From an uncultured Oscillospiraceae bacterium (GTDB taxonomy: Bacteria > Bacillota > Clostridia > Oscillospirales > Acutalibacteraceae), in assembly GCA_902462665.1 (NCBI GenBank), contig CABQCM010000128.1, positions 1 through 5,252 of the forward strand: DNA of 5,252 nt, given 5' to 3'. The translations under genes and the position numbers were made by a program. Each line of letters starts with the position of its first letter. Within the stretch, counting starts at the first letter, position 1. The notes below the pieces were generated by a model, which saw only the letters and a list, made by a program, of their open reading frames with translations, was not told the DNA's origin and did no database searches. Positions 1-5,252 of this stretch are shown here, piece by piece.

Positions 1-402
1 ATTTTTACCATGGTCACCGTGACCATCGCTGTGCTTGGAAGCTACGGCACGGTCACCCGCTTCCCATTTTACACCGCGACCGGCGTATTTCAGATGGGGG
101 CGTTCCAAAATTTAGACGCTCTTCAAATCGGCGTATGGACGCTAGGCGGCTTTTTAAAATCCGCTTTTTATCTTTGGCTTTGCCGGCATTGTTTGCAAAA
201 AGCCTTTCCGATTTTTCAAAAATTTCTTCCAGCCTGCGCTCTTGCGCTGGCAGCCGCATTGTGTGCGTCAGTCTATTCGGGCAACGAATCTCGACTGCCC
301 TTGAGCGTGACGGCGGCCGCTCTTGCGCTGACCGCTTTGGTGATTCCGATTGTGCTTTTGTTTACGCGCGGTCAAAAGCAAGGAAAGGGGGAGACGGCAT
401 GA
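1..402 (+). CDS. GerAB-family spore germination permease, C-terminal part (5' end outside window)
   Basis: The reading frame is open from base 1 and ends at the TGA at 400-402, leaving 133 residues. The family is about 360 residues with around ten membrane helices, so roughly the last third is present. The fragment opens with a helix running into TRFPFYTA, followed by an amphipathic stretch and LDALQIGVWTLGGFLK. That layout (R-P-F, then LDAL...W..G.F.K) is the one I know from the end of GerAB/spore permease (APC superfamily) proteins. Two further hydrophobic helices follow, around residues 78-90 and 100-121, then a short basic tail. In known systems this subunit sits in the inner membrane of the spore and, with GerAA and GerAC, senses germinants such as amino acids. 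Its stop overlaps the start of the GerAC-type gene (ATGA, 399-402), indicating translational coupling. The internal ATG at 10 is not the true start, because the frame continues upstream. The germinant and the exact paralogue cannot be told from this fragment. Confidence 0.87.
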   Translation: MFTMVTVTIAVLGSYGTVTRFPFYTATGVFQMGAFQNLDALQIGVWTLGGFLKSAFYLWLCRHCLQKAFPIFQKFLPACALALAAALCASVYSGNESRLPLSVTAAALALTALVIPIVLLFTRGQKQGKGETA

Positions 403-1490
403 AAAAATTCTGGTGCCTGATTGCGGCTTGCAGCGTGATATTTTGCACATTATGCGCCTGTGCCCCCATCGTGCGTCTGGAAGAGCGATTGATTATTCGC
501 AGCATGGCGGTCGATTATGACGGCGAATATATCGTGAGCGTACAGTCCTACCGCTCCAAAGAGGAGGGCGGCGAGGAATTTGAACTGGTTACCGCGCGGG
601 GAGACAGCGTCTACGAATCCTTAGGGCGTTTGGAGGAAATTTCCGGACGTTTGCCCTTTTATTCCGAATTGGCCGTCATTATCGTGGGGGATTCGGCGGT
701 ACGGCAGGGAATGAATCGCCTTCTCAGCGGTTTCGTTCAGGAAAACGAAATCCGTATGGGGGTCTATGTCTTTTACGCCGGGCAATCGGCTGCCGATTTG
801 TTGACTCTGGAGGAGGCCACTTCTCCCGACGAAGAGCTGATCGCGGTAGCCAAGGCGCAATTGAGCGCTCCCGTACTGGATGCCAGCCGGCTATATAATG
901 TCGTCGGCCGGATTCAGGGAGAGGGGCAGGACGCTTTGCTTCCGATTCTTTACACCCGTCAGGAGGAAGGTGGCCAGGATTATATGGTGGACCGTGTGCT
1001 GTGTTTTCGGGATGAACCGCCCGCCGCTGTTTTGGACGCGCAGCAGACCGAGACGCTTGGATGGGCGTTGGGAGGAATCTCGACCGAGAACATCTTTCTT
1101 CGCGACCCGCAGGGAGAAGATGTCTTTTTTCGGCCGGTGAACGCGTCAAACCGAATCGATTTTGCGCTGGACGGCGATAACCTGTCTCTGGTTCTGAAAA
1201 TAAAGCAGAGTCTGGAGTTCCTGCCCCTGCATCCTGGTGCGGTGTCGGAACGACAGCGCGATGAAAGATTGGAGCGATCCCATGTCGAGCTCCAGCGGCA
1301 GATGCAAGAGCGGTTGGATGCGCTCATCGACCTGGTTTTTTGTTCCTCAGGCAGCGACGTCTTTTTATTTGGCGTTCATTTGCGCCAGCAGCAGCCACGC
1401 TATTGGAAGCAGGCGGGGGAACGCGCTGCACAGGCGGTGCACAGCGTGCGGCCTGAGGTTAAAATTCATCTCCAAATTGAAGAAGGGTGA
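399..1490 (+). CDS. Ger(x)C-family spore germination lipoprotein (GerAC-like)
   Basis: This is a complete 363-residue protein, close to the usual GerAC length. I chose ATG 399 because it overlaps the permease stop as ATGA, has a strong purine-rich ribosome site just upstream (AGGAAAGGGGGAGA, 381-394), and opens with a clear lipoprotein signal: MKK, a hydrophobic core, then the lipobox L18-C19-A20 before Cys21. The frame stays open back to 135, but that extension lies inside the permease gene. Cys21 should be lipidated, anchoring the protein on the outer face of the spore inner membrane. The N-terminal domain (about 22-190) shows family patterns such as RSMAVDYDGEYIVSVQSYR and ELAVIIVGDSAVRQGMNRLL. 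The C-terminal domain (about 215-360) ends with the usual long helix and closing strand (VKIHLQIEEG). One oddity is that the region after the lipid cysteine (CAPIVRLEER) lacks the tryptophan I expect there (C-W-x-x-R-E-like). Residue 19 of the lipobox is also cysteine, which is uncommon. No intrinsic terminator follows, so transcription may run into the next gene. Confidence 0.9.
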   Translation: MKKFWCLIAACSVIFCTLCACAPIVRLEERLIIRSMAVDYDGEYIVSVQSYRSKEEGGEEFELVTARGDSVYESLGRLEEISGRLPFYSELAVIIVGDSAVRQGMNRLLSGFVQENEIRMGVYVFYAGQSAADLLTLEEATSPDEELIAVAKAQLSAPVLDASRLYNVVGRIQGEGQDALLPILYTRQEEGGQDYMVDRVLCFRDEPPAAVLDAQQTETLGWALGGISTENIFLRDPQGEDVFFRPVNASNRIDFALDGDNLSLVLKIKQSLEFLPLHPGAVSERQRDERLERSHVELQRQMQERLDALIDLVFCSSGSDVFLFGVHLRQQQPRYWKQAGERAAQAVHSVRPEVKIHLQIEEG

Positions 1491-1491
1491 C

Positions 1492-1520
1492 TTGACGCGA
1501 AAGACGCGATGGACTATACT
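1492..1520 (+). promoter_or_regulatory. Sigma-A-type promoter for the DUF4870-type gene
   Basis: The -35 box TTGACG (1492-1497) and the -10 box TATACT (1515-1520) are separated by exactly 17 bases, and each matches consensus at five of six positions. The -35 begins two bases after the stop of the GerAC-type gene. The expected transcript start is near 1527, giving a leader of about 50 bases before ATG 1580. The small membrane protein can therefore be expressed in vegetative cells independently of the germination operon, though read-through from upstream is also possible because no terminator separates them. Confidence 0.8.
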
Positions 1521-1534
1521 AATATTTAGTATAG
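1514..1534. promoter_or_regulatory. 21-bp palindrome over the -10 box, candidate operator
   Basis: The half-sites CTATACTAA (1514-1522) and TTAGTATAG (1526-1534) are perfect 9-bp inverted repeats around a TAT centre. The left arm contains the -10 hexamer TATACT, and the expected transcript start falls in the right arm. This is the classic placement for a dimeric repressor that blocks RNA polymerase. The symmetry is seen directly, while operator function is inferred. I do not recognise the motif as belonging to a particular regulator family, and no regulator gene is in the window. Part of the AT-rich left arm is dictated by the -10 box itself. Confidence 0.5.
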
Positions 1535-1537
1535 CTT

Positions 1538-1558
1538 CATCCGTTTCGACAACGGATG
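1538..1558 (+). promoter_or_regulatory. 5' leader hairpin upstream of the DUF4870-type gene
   Basis: CATCCGTT (1538-1545) and AACGGATG (1551-1558) form a perfect 8-bp stem around the loop TCGAC. Two more G-U pairs are possible at the base (1537 with 1559, 1536 with 1560). It starts about 10 bases after the predicted transcript start and ends 6 bases before the ribosome site. It is followed by GGGAGTAAAGG and not by a run of T, so it does not look like an intrinsic terminator. A 5'-end stem-loop that protects the message, or a structure that tunes translation, would fit. Confidence 0.5.
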
Positions 1559-1579
1559 GGGAGTAAAGGAGAATGCAAT

Positions 1580-1975
1580 ATGTCCTACACCGATCCCAAT
1601 TTCAATCCGCAGCGTGTCAGCACCCCTCCGGCGGGATATGTCCCCGATCCGCGCGATGTGGCGGACAATAAGGTTATCGCTATCCTGGCCAACTTTGGAA
1701 TCCTATTTTTCCTGCCTCTGGTCTGCTGCCCCCAGTCACCCTTTGCTCGCTTTTTCAGCAATCGCGGGCTGTTGATTTTAATTCTTGGTGTAGCCAGCGG
1801 CGTTGTGTCGTCTGTTTTAAATTTTATTCCCATCGCGGGATGGATCATCGGCGGCCTGATTTCGATTATCATCGGCATTGCCAACCTGATCATCTTTATT
1901 CTCAGCGTCATTGACGCGGCGTCGGGTAAGACCTCACCGCTGCCCGTCATTGGTGACATTCAAATCATTAAGTAG
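1580..1975 (+). CDS. Small multi-pass membrane protein, DUF4870/Tic20-like
   Basis: This is a 131-residue protein. ATG 1580 is preferred over the in-frame ATG at 1556 because AAAGGAG (1565-1571) sits 8 bases upstream of it, while 1556 lies inside the leader hairpin with no ribosome site. The N-terminal 28 residues are polar and proline-rich (QRVSTPPAGYVPDPRD). Hydrophobic segments follow at about 31-50, 63-82 and 84-111; the last may be one long or two short helices. The protein closes with DAASGKTSPLPVIGDIQIIK. The pattern DVADNKVIAILANFGIL, then FARFFSNRGLLI, IPIAGWIIGG and a final LP.IG.I.IIK tail is what I know from DUF4870-type bacterial proteins, distantly related to Tic20. Their biochemical function in bacteria is not established. 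It sits alone between its own promoter and a strong terminator, so it is probably a monocistronic unit. The family call is by recognition, with no search run. Confidence 0.85.
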   Translation: MSYTDPNFNPQRVSTPPAGYVPDPRDVADNKVIAILANFGILFFLPLVCCPQSPFARFFSNRGLLILILGVASGVVSSVLNFIPIAGWIIGGLISIIIGIANLIIFILSVIDAASGKTSPLPVIGDIQIIK

Positions 1976-2026
1976 CCGGAAAGCCTTATAAGCATTTCGT
2001 CAATTGTCTGTTTAGAAAGATAGCGA

Positions 2027-2072
2027 AGGATACCATTTGTGCTTATCACAGATGGTATCCTGTTGTTTTTTT
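2027..2072 (+). terminator. Intrinsic terminator after the DUF4870-type gene
   Basis: GGATACCATTTGTG (2028-2041) pairs with CACAGATGGTATCC (2047-2060) through 14 positions, 13 Watson-Crick and one G-U, around the loop CTTAT. The T-rich tract TGTTGTTTTTTT (2061-2072) follows directly. It lies about 50 bases after the stop at 1975 and closes the small transcription unit. The next gene therefore needs its own promoter. Confidence 0.92.
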
Positions 2073-2164
2073 GCCTGTGCCCCCCATATTTTCAGCCCCT
2101 CTCACATAGATATAAGTATCCCGGAGAATCAACAGCCAGGATATTTCAAATCTCATGTGGCGGG

Positions 2165-2986
2165 GTGGTTGTCATTTTTGCAGTGCTGCATTTGCAATCG
2201 AATGAAAAGTATAAGGGGGTGCGCCGGTGGTTCGCTCGTTATGGCTTGGCTCGACCGCGGGTTCGTACCGTAGAGGCTCCCTTTGGTTCCTTTTTTGTGA
2301 TTGAAACCGTTTTGTCCCGCAACGGGGTGGTTTGGCCCAAAGTGGCTCGCGCGGCGGGGGCGGAGGCTGGCCGTCTTTTGCTGCCTTGCGGAGTACGTCC
2401 GCCGGATGGAGGCGAAGTCAAAGGATATTCGGACGAGGAGTTTCGCCGCCGGCTGCTGGTGAATTTTGTGCTGGATCTTCTGCGCCAGGCAGGAAAACAG
2501 CGACGCTTAGAGGTAGCTTTTGTGGATATCGCCGGACAATGCGCCGGGGTGGCGGCTGAGCTGATCCAGTGTGCATCGTCGCTGCGAGTGTTGACCCTGC
2601 GGCCGCGTCGATATGACGCTTGCTGCGCCTATTGTATTCAAAAATATGGAGCCGCTCCTTTGATCAGCGGGGACCCCGGCGTGATGCAATCTGCCTCGCT
2701 GGTACTCGCGCCTTATGGTTTTCTACAGACCTGCCTGCCGCCGGCCGGGCAGACGGTGTTTGCGCAGGGGAGCGGGCGGATTGGCATGACGGTGCCCCCC
2801 GAAGCGGTGGTGCTGCCCAAACGGTATTTGGAATATATGCCGGCCGGTATTTCTCCTAGTTTGTTTGCCGCGGCGCTGTACGACAGCGGCCGGGCCCCAG
2901 AGCTTTCGTCGCTGCTGCCTGCCTATGTCGAACAGAGGGGGCAAAAAATCTCTCTTCCAGAAGCAATTCACAAACTATTCACTTGA
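2165..2986 (+). CDS. Hypothetical protein with a Rossmann-like central region
   Basis: I do not recognise a named function. The frame is open from 2039, but that point is inside the terminator stem and residues encoded before about 2160 look non-coding. Plausible starts are GTG 2165 (273 residues, chosen here), GTG 2183 and GTG 2219 (255 residues). None has a well-spaced ribosome site: GGCGGG abuts 2165 and AAGGGG abuts 2219. The body reads as real protein, with a basic N-terminus (VRRWFARYG), then EAPFGSFFVIETVL and AGRLLLPCGVRPPDGG. A beta-alpha-beta-like stretch follows at about 118-185 (LEVAFVDIAGQCAGVAAELI, LRVLTLRPRRYD, YGAAPLISGD, SLVLAPYGF), resembling a nucleotide- or dinucleotide-binding fold but without a clean GxGxxG loop. 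The C-terminal part is helical. It is cysteine-rich, including C153-C154-x-x-C157. It lies between a terminator and the greA promoter, and its TGA (2984-2986) is inside that promoter's -35 box. No clear promoter of its own was found. Confidence 0.7.
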   Translation: MVVIFAVLHLQSNEKYKGVRRWFARYGLARPRVRTVEAPFGSFFVIETVLSRNGVVWPKVARAAGAEAGRLLLPCGVRPPDGGEVKGYSDEEFRRRLLVNFVLDLLRQAGKQRRLEVAFVDIAGQCAGVAAELIQCASSLRVLTLRPRRYDACCAYCIQKYGAAPLISGDPGVMQSASLVLAPYGFLQTCLPPAGQTVFAQGSGRIGMTVPPEAVVLPKRYLEYMPAGISPSLFAAALYDSGRAPELSSLLPAYVEQRGQKISLPEAIHKLFT

Positions 2987-3011
2987 CACCGCTGGTCTTT
3001 TTGCATATAAT
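2983..3011 (+). promoter_or_regulatory. Consensus sigma-A promoter of the greA-lysS operon
   Basis: TTGACA (2983-2988) and TATAAT (3006-3011) match the sigma-A/sigma-70 consensus at all twelve positions, with the optimal 17-base spacer. A TG dinucleotide at 3002-3003 is one base too far upstream to be a proper extended -10. The expected transcript start is near 3018, giving a leader of about 40 bases before ATG 3058. The -35 box contains the stop codon of the preceding gene. It should be a strong constitutive promoter, fitting housekeeping genes. Confidence 0.93.
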
Positions 3012-3057
3012 ATTCCCATTACCCCGAAAAGAAACCGTGGAAAGGATGAAAGGATCG

Positions 3058-3531
3058 ATGGCCAAACCCGTAATTCTAACCGACGAAGGTCTTAAAAAAT
3101 ACGAAGAAGAACTTGAAATGCTAAAAACTGTGAAGCGCAAGGAGATTTCAGAGAAAATCAAAGTGGCGCTGTCCTTTGGCGATTTGTCGGAAAACAGCGA
3201 GTATGATGAGGCGAAAAACGATCAGGCCAAAGTAGAAGCGCGCATTGTCGAGCTGGAGGCCATGCTCAAAAATGCCAAAGTCATTGATGAGGGCGAGCTG
3301 AGAAACGATATTGTGCATATCGGTTCCAAGGTTCGCGTACTGGATGTGGAATTTAACGAAGAACTGGACTATCAGGTGGTCGGCTCGGCCGAGGCGGACC
3401 CCCGCTCGGGCAAGATATCGGACGAATCCCCTGTAGGTAAGGCTCTGCTGGGCGCCAAGGTGGGCGATATTGTGGAAGCCGAGGCTCCGGGCGGCATTGT
3501 TAAGTTTGAGATTAAGCAGATTACGATTTAA
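3058..3531 (+). CDS. greA: Transcription elongation factor GreA
   Basis: GreA binds the secondary channel of RNA polymerase and stimulates cleavage of the 3' end of backtracked RNA, rescuing stalled complexes. From ATG 3058 the protein is 157 residues, the standard length, and opens with the typical MAKPVILTDEGLKKYEEELE. The N-terminal antiparallel coiled coil covers about residues 8-75. Its tip carries GDLSENSEYDEAK, with the acidic pair D42 and E45, equivalent to the catalytic-tip Asp41/Glu44 of E. coli GreA. The C-terminal FKBP-like domain spans about 80-157 (IGSKVRVLD, ISDESPVGKALLGAKVGD, FEIKQI). Upstream in-frame starts (TTG 2983, GTG 3037, ATG 3046) are rejected: 2983 is the -35 box, and the others would add residues the family lacks. 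Ribosome sites are GGAAAGGA (3039-3046, a long 11-base spacer) or AAAGGA (3049-3054, short), so initiation may not be optimal. lysS follows after 24 bases in the same operon, a pairing common in Clostridia. Confidence 0.97.
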   Translation: MAKPVILTDEGLKKYEEELEMLKTVKRKEISEKIKVALSFGDLSENSEYDEAKNDQAKVEARIVELEAMLKNAKVIDEGELRNDIVHIGSKVRVLDVEFNEELDYQVVGSAEADPRSGKISDESPVGKALLGAKVGDIVEAEAPGGIVKFEIKQITI

Positions 3532-3555
3532 CCGAAAGTGTGAGGAGTGTCAAAA

Positions 3556-5073
3556 ATGACCGACCAGAGGGACGTCAATGCAACCGGGGAGACGCAGGAA
3601 TCTTCGCTCAGCGAGGTGCTTCAAATCCGACGCGATAAGCTCTTGGAGATGCAGAAAGAGGGGAAGGATCCCTTTCAGATTACCAAGTATAATGTAACCC
3701 ACCACAGCGAGGAGATTAAGGCGGCTTTCGACGAGCTGGAGGGGAAGGAAGTCTCCATTGCGGGCAGAATGATGTCCAAACGGGTCATGGGAAAGGCTTC
3801 TTTTTGCCATGTGCAGGACCGGCAGGGAACCATTCAGTCTTATGTCGCCCGGGATCATGTGGGCGAGGAGTCTTATAAGGCGTTTAAAAAATACGATATC
3901 GGGGACTTGATTGGAATCCGCGGAACTGTTTTTCGCACCAAAACAGGGGAGATTTCCATTCACGCAGAGGAAATCACCCTGCTTTCCAAGAGCCTTCAGA
4001 TACTGCCTGAGAAATTTCATGGCCTGACCAATACCGATTTGCGCTACCGTCAGCGTTATGTGGATTTGATTGTGAATCCAGAGGTGAAGGATACCTTTAT
4101 CAAGCGCTCCAAAATTATCAGCACCATCCGGCGATTCCTAGATGCACAGGGATTTATCGAGGTGGAGACGCCGATGCTGGTATCCAATGCGGGCGGCGCG
4201 GCCGCACGGCCTTTTGAGACTCATTTTAACGCCCTGGACGAGGATTTCAAGCTTCGCATTTCTCTGGAGTTATATTTGAAGCGGCTGATCGTTGGCGGCC
4301 TCGAGCGGGTTTATGAGATTGGGCGGGTATTCCGCAACGAGGGATTGGATACCCGGCATAATCCGGAGTTTACCCTAATGGAGCTTTACCAGGCTTATAC
4401 CGATTATCATGGTATGATGGATTTGACGGAAAATATGTACCGCTATGTAGCGAAAGAAGTGCTTGGGACGACAACCATCGTCTACAATGGCATCGAGATG
4501 GATTTGAGCAAGCCTTTCGAGCGCATTACCATGGTGGAGGCTGTGAAAAAGTATTCCGGTGTGGATTTCGATGAAATCCACACTCTGGAGGAAGCAAGAG
4601 CGGCGGCGAAGGAACATCATGTGGAATATGAGGCGCGGCACAAAAAGGGCGATATCCTGAACCTGTTCTTTGAAGAATTTGTGGAGGACCATCTGATTCA
4701 GCCTACGTTTGTTATGGATCATCCCATTGAAATTTCTCCACTCACCAAGAAAAAACCCGGCAATCCCGAGTACGTCGAGCGGTTTGAGTTTTTCATGAAC
4801 GGATGGGAAATGGCTAATGCCTATTCGGAGCTCAATGACCCTGTGGATCAAAGAGAGCGTTTTGCGGCCCAGGAAGAGCAGTTTGCCCAAGGCGATGAGG
4901 AAGCTAATCACACCGATGAGGATTTCCTAAATGCGCTGGAAATTGGCATGCCTCCTACCGGCGGCATTGGCTACGGCATTGACAGAATGTGTATGTTGTT
5001 TACGGATTCGGCTGCGATTCGAGATGTGCTGCTTTTCCCGACAATGAAATCCTTACCGAATGAAAAAGACTAA
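3556..5073 (+). CDS. lysS: Lysine--tRNA ligase, class II (LysS)
   Basis: This cytoplasmic homodimeric enzyme activates lysine with ATP and charges tRNA-Lys. From ATG 3556 it is 505 residues, within the usual range of about 490-510. I preferred ATG 3556 over GTG 3547 because GAGGAG (3542-3547) sits 8 bases before it. After a variable, polar N-terminus, the OB-fold anticodon-binding domain spans about 60-150 (VSIAGRMMSKRVMGKASF, then DRQGTIQSYV). The class II catalytic core follows. Motif 1 is GFIEVETPML from G199. Motif 2 has F259-R260-N261-E262 followed by DTRHNPEFT. Motif 3 is GGIGYGIDR, with D476-R477, followed by LFTDSAAIRDVLLFP. Where many LysS have THHNALD and RIAPELYLKRL, this one has THFNALD and RISLELYLKRL; I believe this variant is common in Clostridia, so it is probably not a defect. 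No T-box or lysine riboswitch is visible in the 24-base gap after greA, so expression should follow the greA promoter. Confidence 0.98.
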   Translation: MTDQRDVNATGETQESSLSEVLQIRRDKLLEMQKEGKDPFQITKYNVTHHSEEIKAAFDELEGKEVSIAGRMMSKRVMGKASFCHVQDRQGTIQSYVARDHVGEESYKAFKKYDIGDLIGIRGTVFRTKTGEISIHAEEITLLSKSLQILPEKFHGLTNTDLRYRQRYVDLIVNPEVKDTFIKRSKIISTIRRFLDAQGFIEVETPMLVSNAGGAAARPFETHFNALDEDFKLRISLELYLKRLIVGGLERVYEIGRVFRNEGLDTRHNPEFTLMELYQAYTDYHGMMDLTENMYRYVAKEVLGTTTIVYNGIEMDLSKPFERITMVEAVKKYSGVDFDEIHTLEEARAAAKEHHVEYEARHKKGDILNLFFEEFVEDHLIQPTFVMDHPIEISPLTKKKPGNPEYVERFEFFMNGWEMANAYSELNDPVDQRERFAAQEEQFAQGDEEANHTDEDFLNALEIGMPPTGGIGYGIDRMCMLFTDSAAIRDVLLFPTMKSLPNEKD

Positions 5074-5120
5074 AAAGCTCGTATTTATGCGGATTTGCAG
5101 ACTTTGAAAAACGCCGAAAA

Positions 5121-5146
5121 TTACATCTTTACATCAAACTTACATC
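5121..5146. repeat. Three short TTACATC direct repeats in the lysS 3' UTR
   Basis: TTACATC occurs at 5121-5127, 5129-5135 and 5140-5146. The last two copies extend to TTACATCAAA, 11 bases apart, which is about one helical turn. They lie between the lysS stop and its terminator, in otherwise non-coding AT-rich sequence. A pair of GTGCAG motifs (5152-5157 and 5164-5169) follows. Function is unknown; they could be a protein-binding array, a remnant of a mobile-element attachment region, or chance in AT-rich DNA. Confidence 0.35.
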
Positions 5147-5198
5147 AAATGGTGCAGGATTTCGTGCAGAGGTGAAAAAATCGCATAATTTTGTATTT

Positions 5199-5238
5199 AA
5201 GACCTTGAGAGGACAATAACCTTTCAAGGTCTTTTTTT
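5199..5238 (+). terminator. Intrinsic terminator of the greA-lysS operon
   Basis: AAGACCTTGA (5199-5208) pairs perfectly with TCAAGGTCTT (5224-5233). The stem extends inward through GAGG (5209-5212) with CCTT (5220-5223), including one G-U, around the loop ACAATAA. Seven T bases (5232-5238) end the structure. It lies about 125 bases after the lysS stop, so the operon has a fairly long 3' untranslated region. Confidence 0.93.
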
Positions 5239-5252
5239 GCGTTGTACGATGT

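Noticed and set aside
135..398. N-terminal extension of the GerAC-type frame back to 135
   Set aside because: It overlaps the permease gene out of frame. The lipoprotein signal, ribosome site and ATGA overlap all point to ATG 399.
894..899. TATAAT inside the GerAC-type gene as an internal promoter
   Set aside because: The nearest -35-like box (TTGAGC, 861-866) is 27 bases away, far from the allowed spacing.
1538..1560. Hairpin as terminator of the germination operon
   Set aside because: It is followed by G/A-rich sequence and a ribosome site, with no T run.
1556..1579. ATG 1556 as start of the DUF4870-type protein
   Set aside because: It lies within the leader hairpin, has no ribosome site, and would place AAAGGAG inside the coding region; ATG 1580 is ideally spaced.
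2039..2164. Upstream part of the hypothetical gene's open frame as coding
   Set aside because: It begins inside the terminator stem, and the translated residues lack any protein-like pattern.
2155..2205. 16-codon ATG reading frame (starting MWRGGCHF) upstream of the hypothetical gene as a leader peptide
   Set aside because: No ribosome site and no codon bias or attenuator structure; it most likely arises by chance next to the real frame.
3532..3555. T-box or lysine riboswitch controlling lysS
   Set aside because: The greA-lysS gap is only 24 bases, and the leader before greA is about 40 bases, too short for either element.
4375..4911. 178-codon open frame on the minus strand within lysS
   Set aside because: It is a shadow of the strongly conserved lysS frame with no ribosome site. 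The same applies to the minus-strand frame at 3550-4020.
5199..5238. Bidirectional terminator serving a minus-strand gene beyond the window
   Set aside because: On the minus strand the stem is followed by a mixed AT stretch and not a clean T run, and no minus-strand gene is visible.

Overview
The window looks like an ordinary chromosomal stretch from an endospore-forming member of the Firmicutes, most likely class Clostridia. The evidence is a GerAB/GerAC-type germinant receptor pair, strong Shine-Dalgarno sites, textbook sigma-A promoters, intrinsic terminators, and a greA-lysS pair whose LysS resembles the form I associate with Ruminococcaceae/Oscillospiraceae. Base composition is near half G+C by eye. 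The family-level placement is an inference from protein style; no search was run. All genes are on the + strand.

Layout. (1) Positions 1-1490: the 3' end of a germinant-receptor permease (GerAB family), overlapping by 4 bases the complete lipoprotein subunit (GerAC family). The A subunit and the operon promoter would lie upstream of the window. (2) Positions 1491-2072: a self-contained small unit. It has a near-consensus sigma-A promoter starting two bases past the gerAC-type stop, a 21-bp palindrome over the -10 and expected start site, a leader hairpin, a 131-residue multi-pass membrane protein of the DUF4870/Tic20-like type, and a strong terminator. (3) Positions 2073-2986: about 90 bases with no clear feature, then an unrecognised protein of about 273 residues with a Rossmann-like alternation in its middle and an uncertain start. 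(4) Positions 2983-5238: a greA-lysS operon. Its promoter is a perfect consensus (TTGACA, 17 bp, TATAAT) whose -35 box overlaps the stop codon of the gene before it. The operon ends with a 3' untranslated region carrying three TTACATC repeats and a strong intrinsic terminator.

The groups do not form one obvious pathway. The receptor genes act in spore germination, the small membrane protein has no known job, and greA-lysS is housekeeping (transcript-cleavage factor and lysyl-tRNA synthetase). I see no tRNA, rRNA, CRISPR, insertion sequence or phage gene, and no convincing undescribed multi-gene system. The observations most worth a second look are the palindrome plus hairpin in front of the DUF4870-type gene, and the unrecognised protein upstream of greA.
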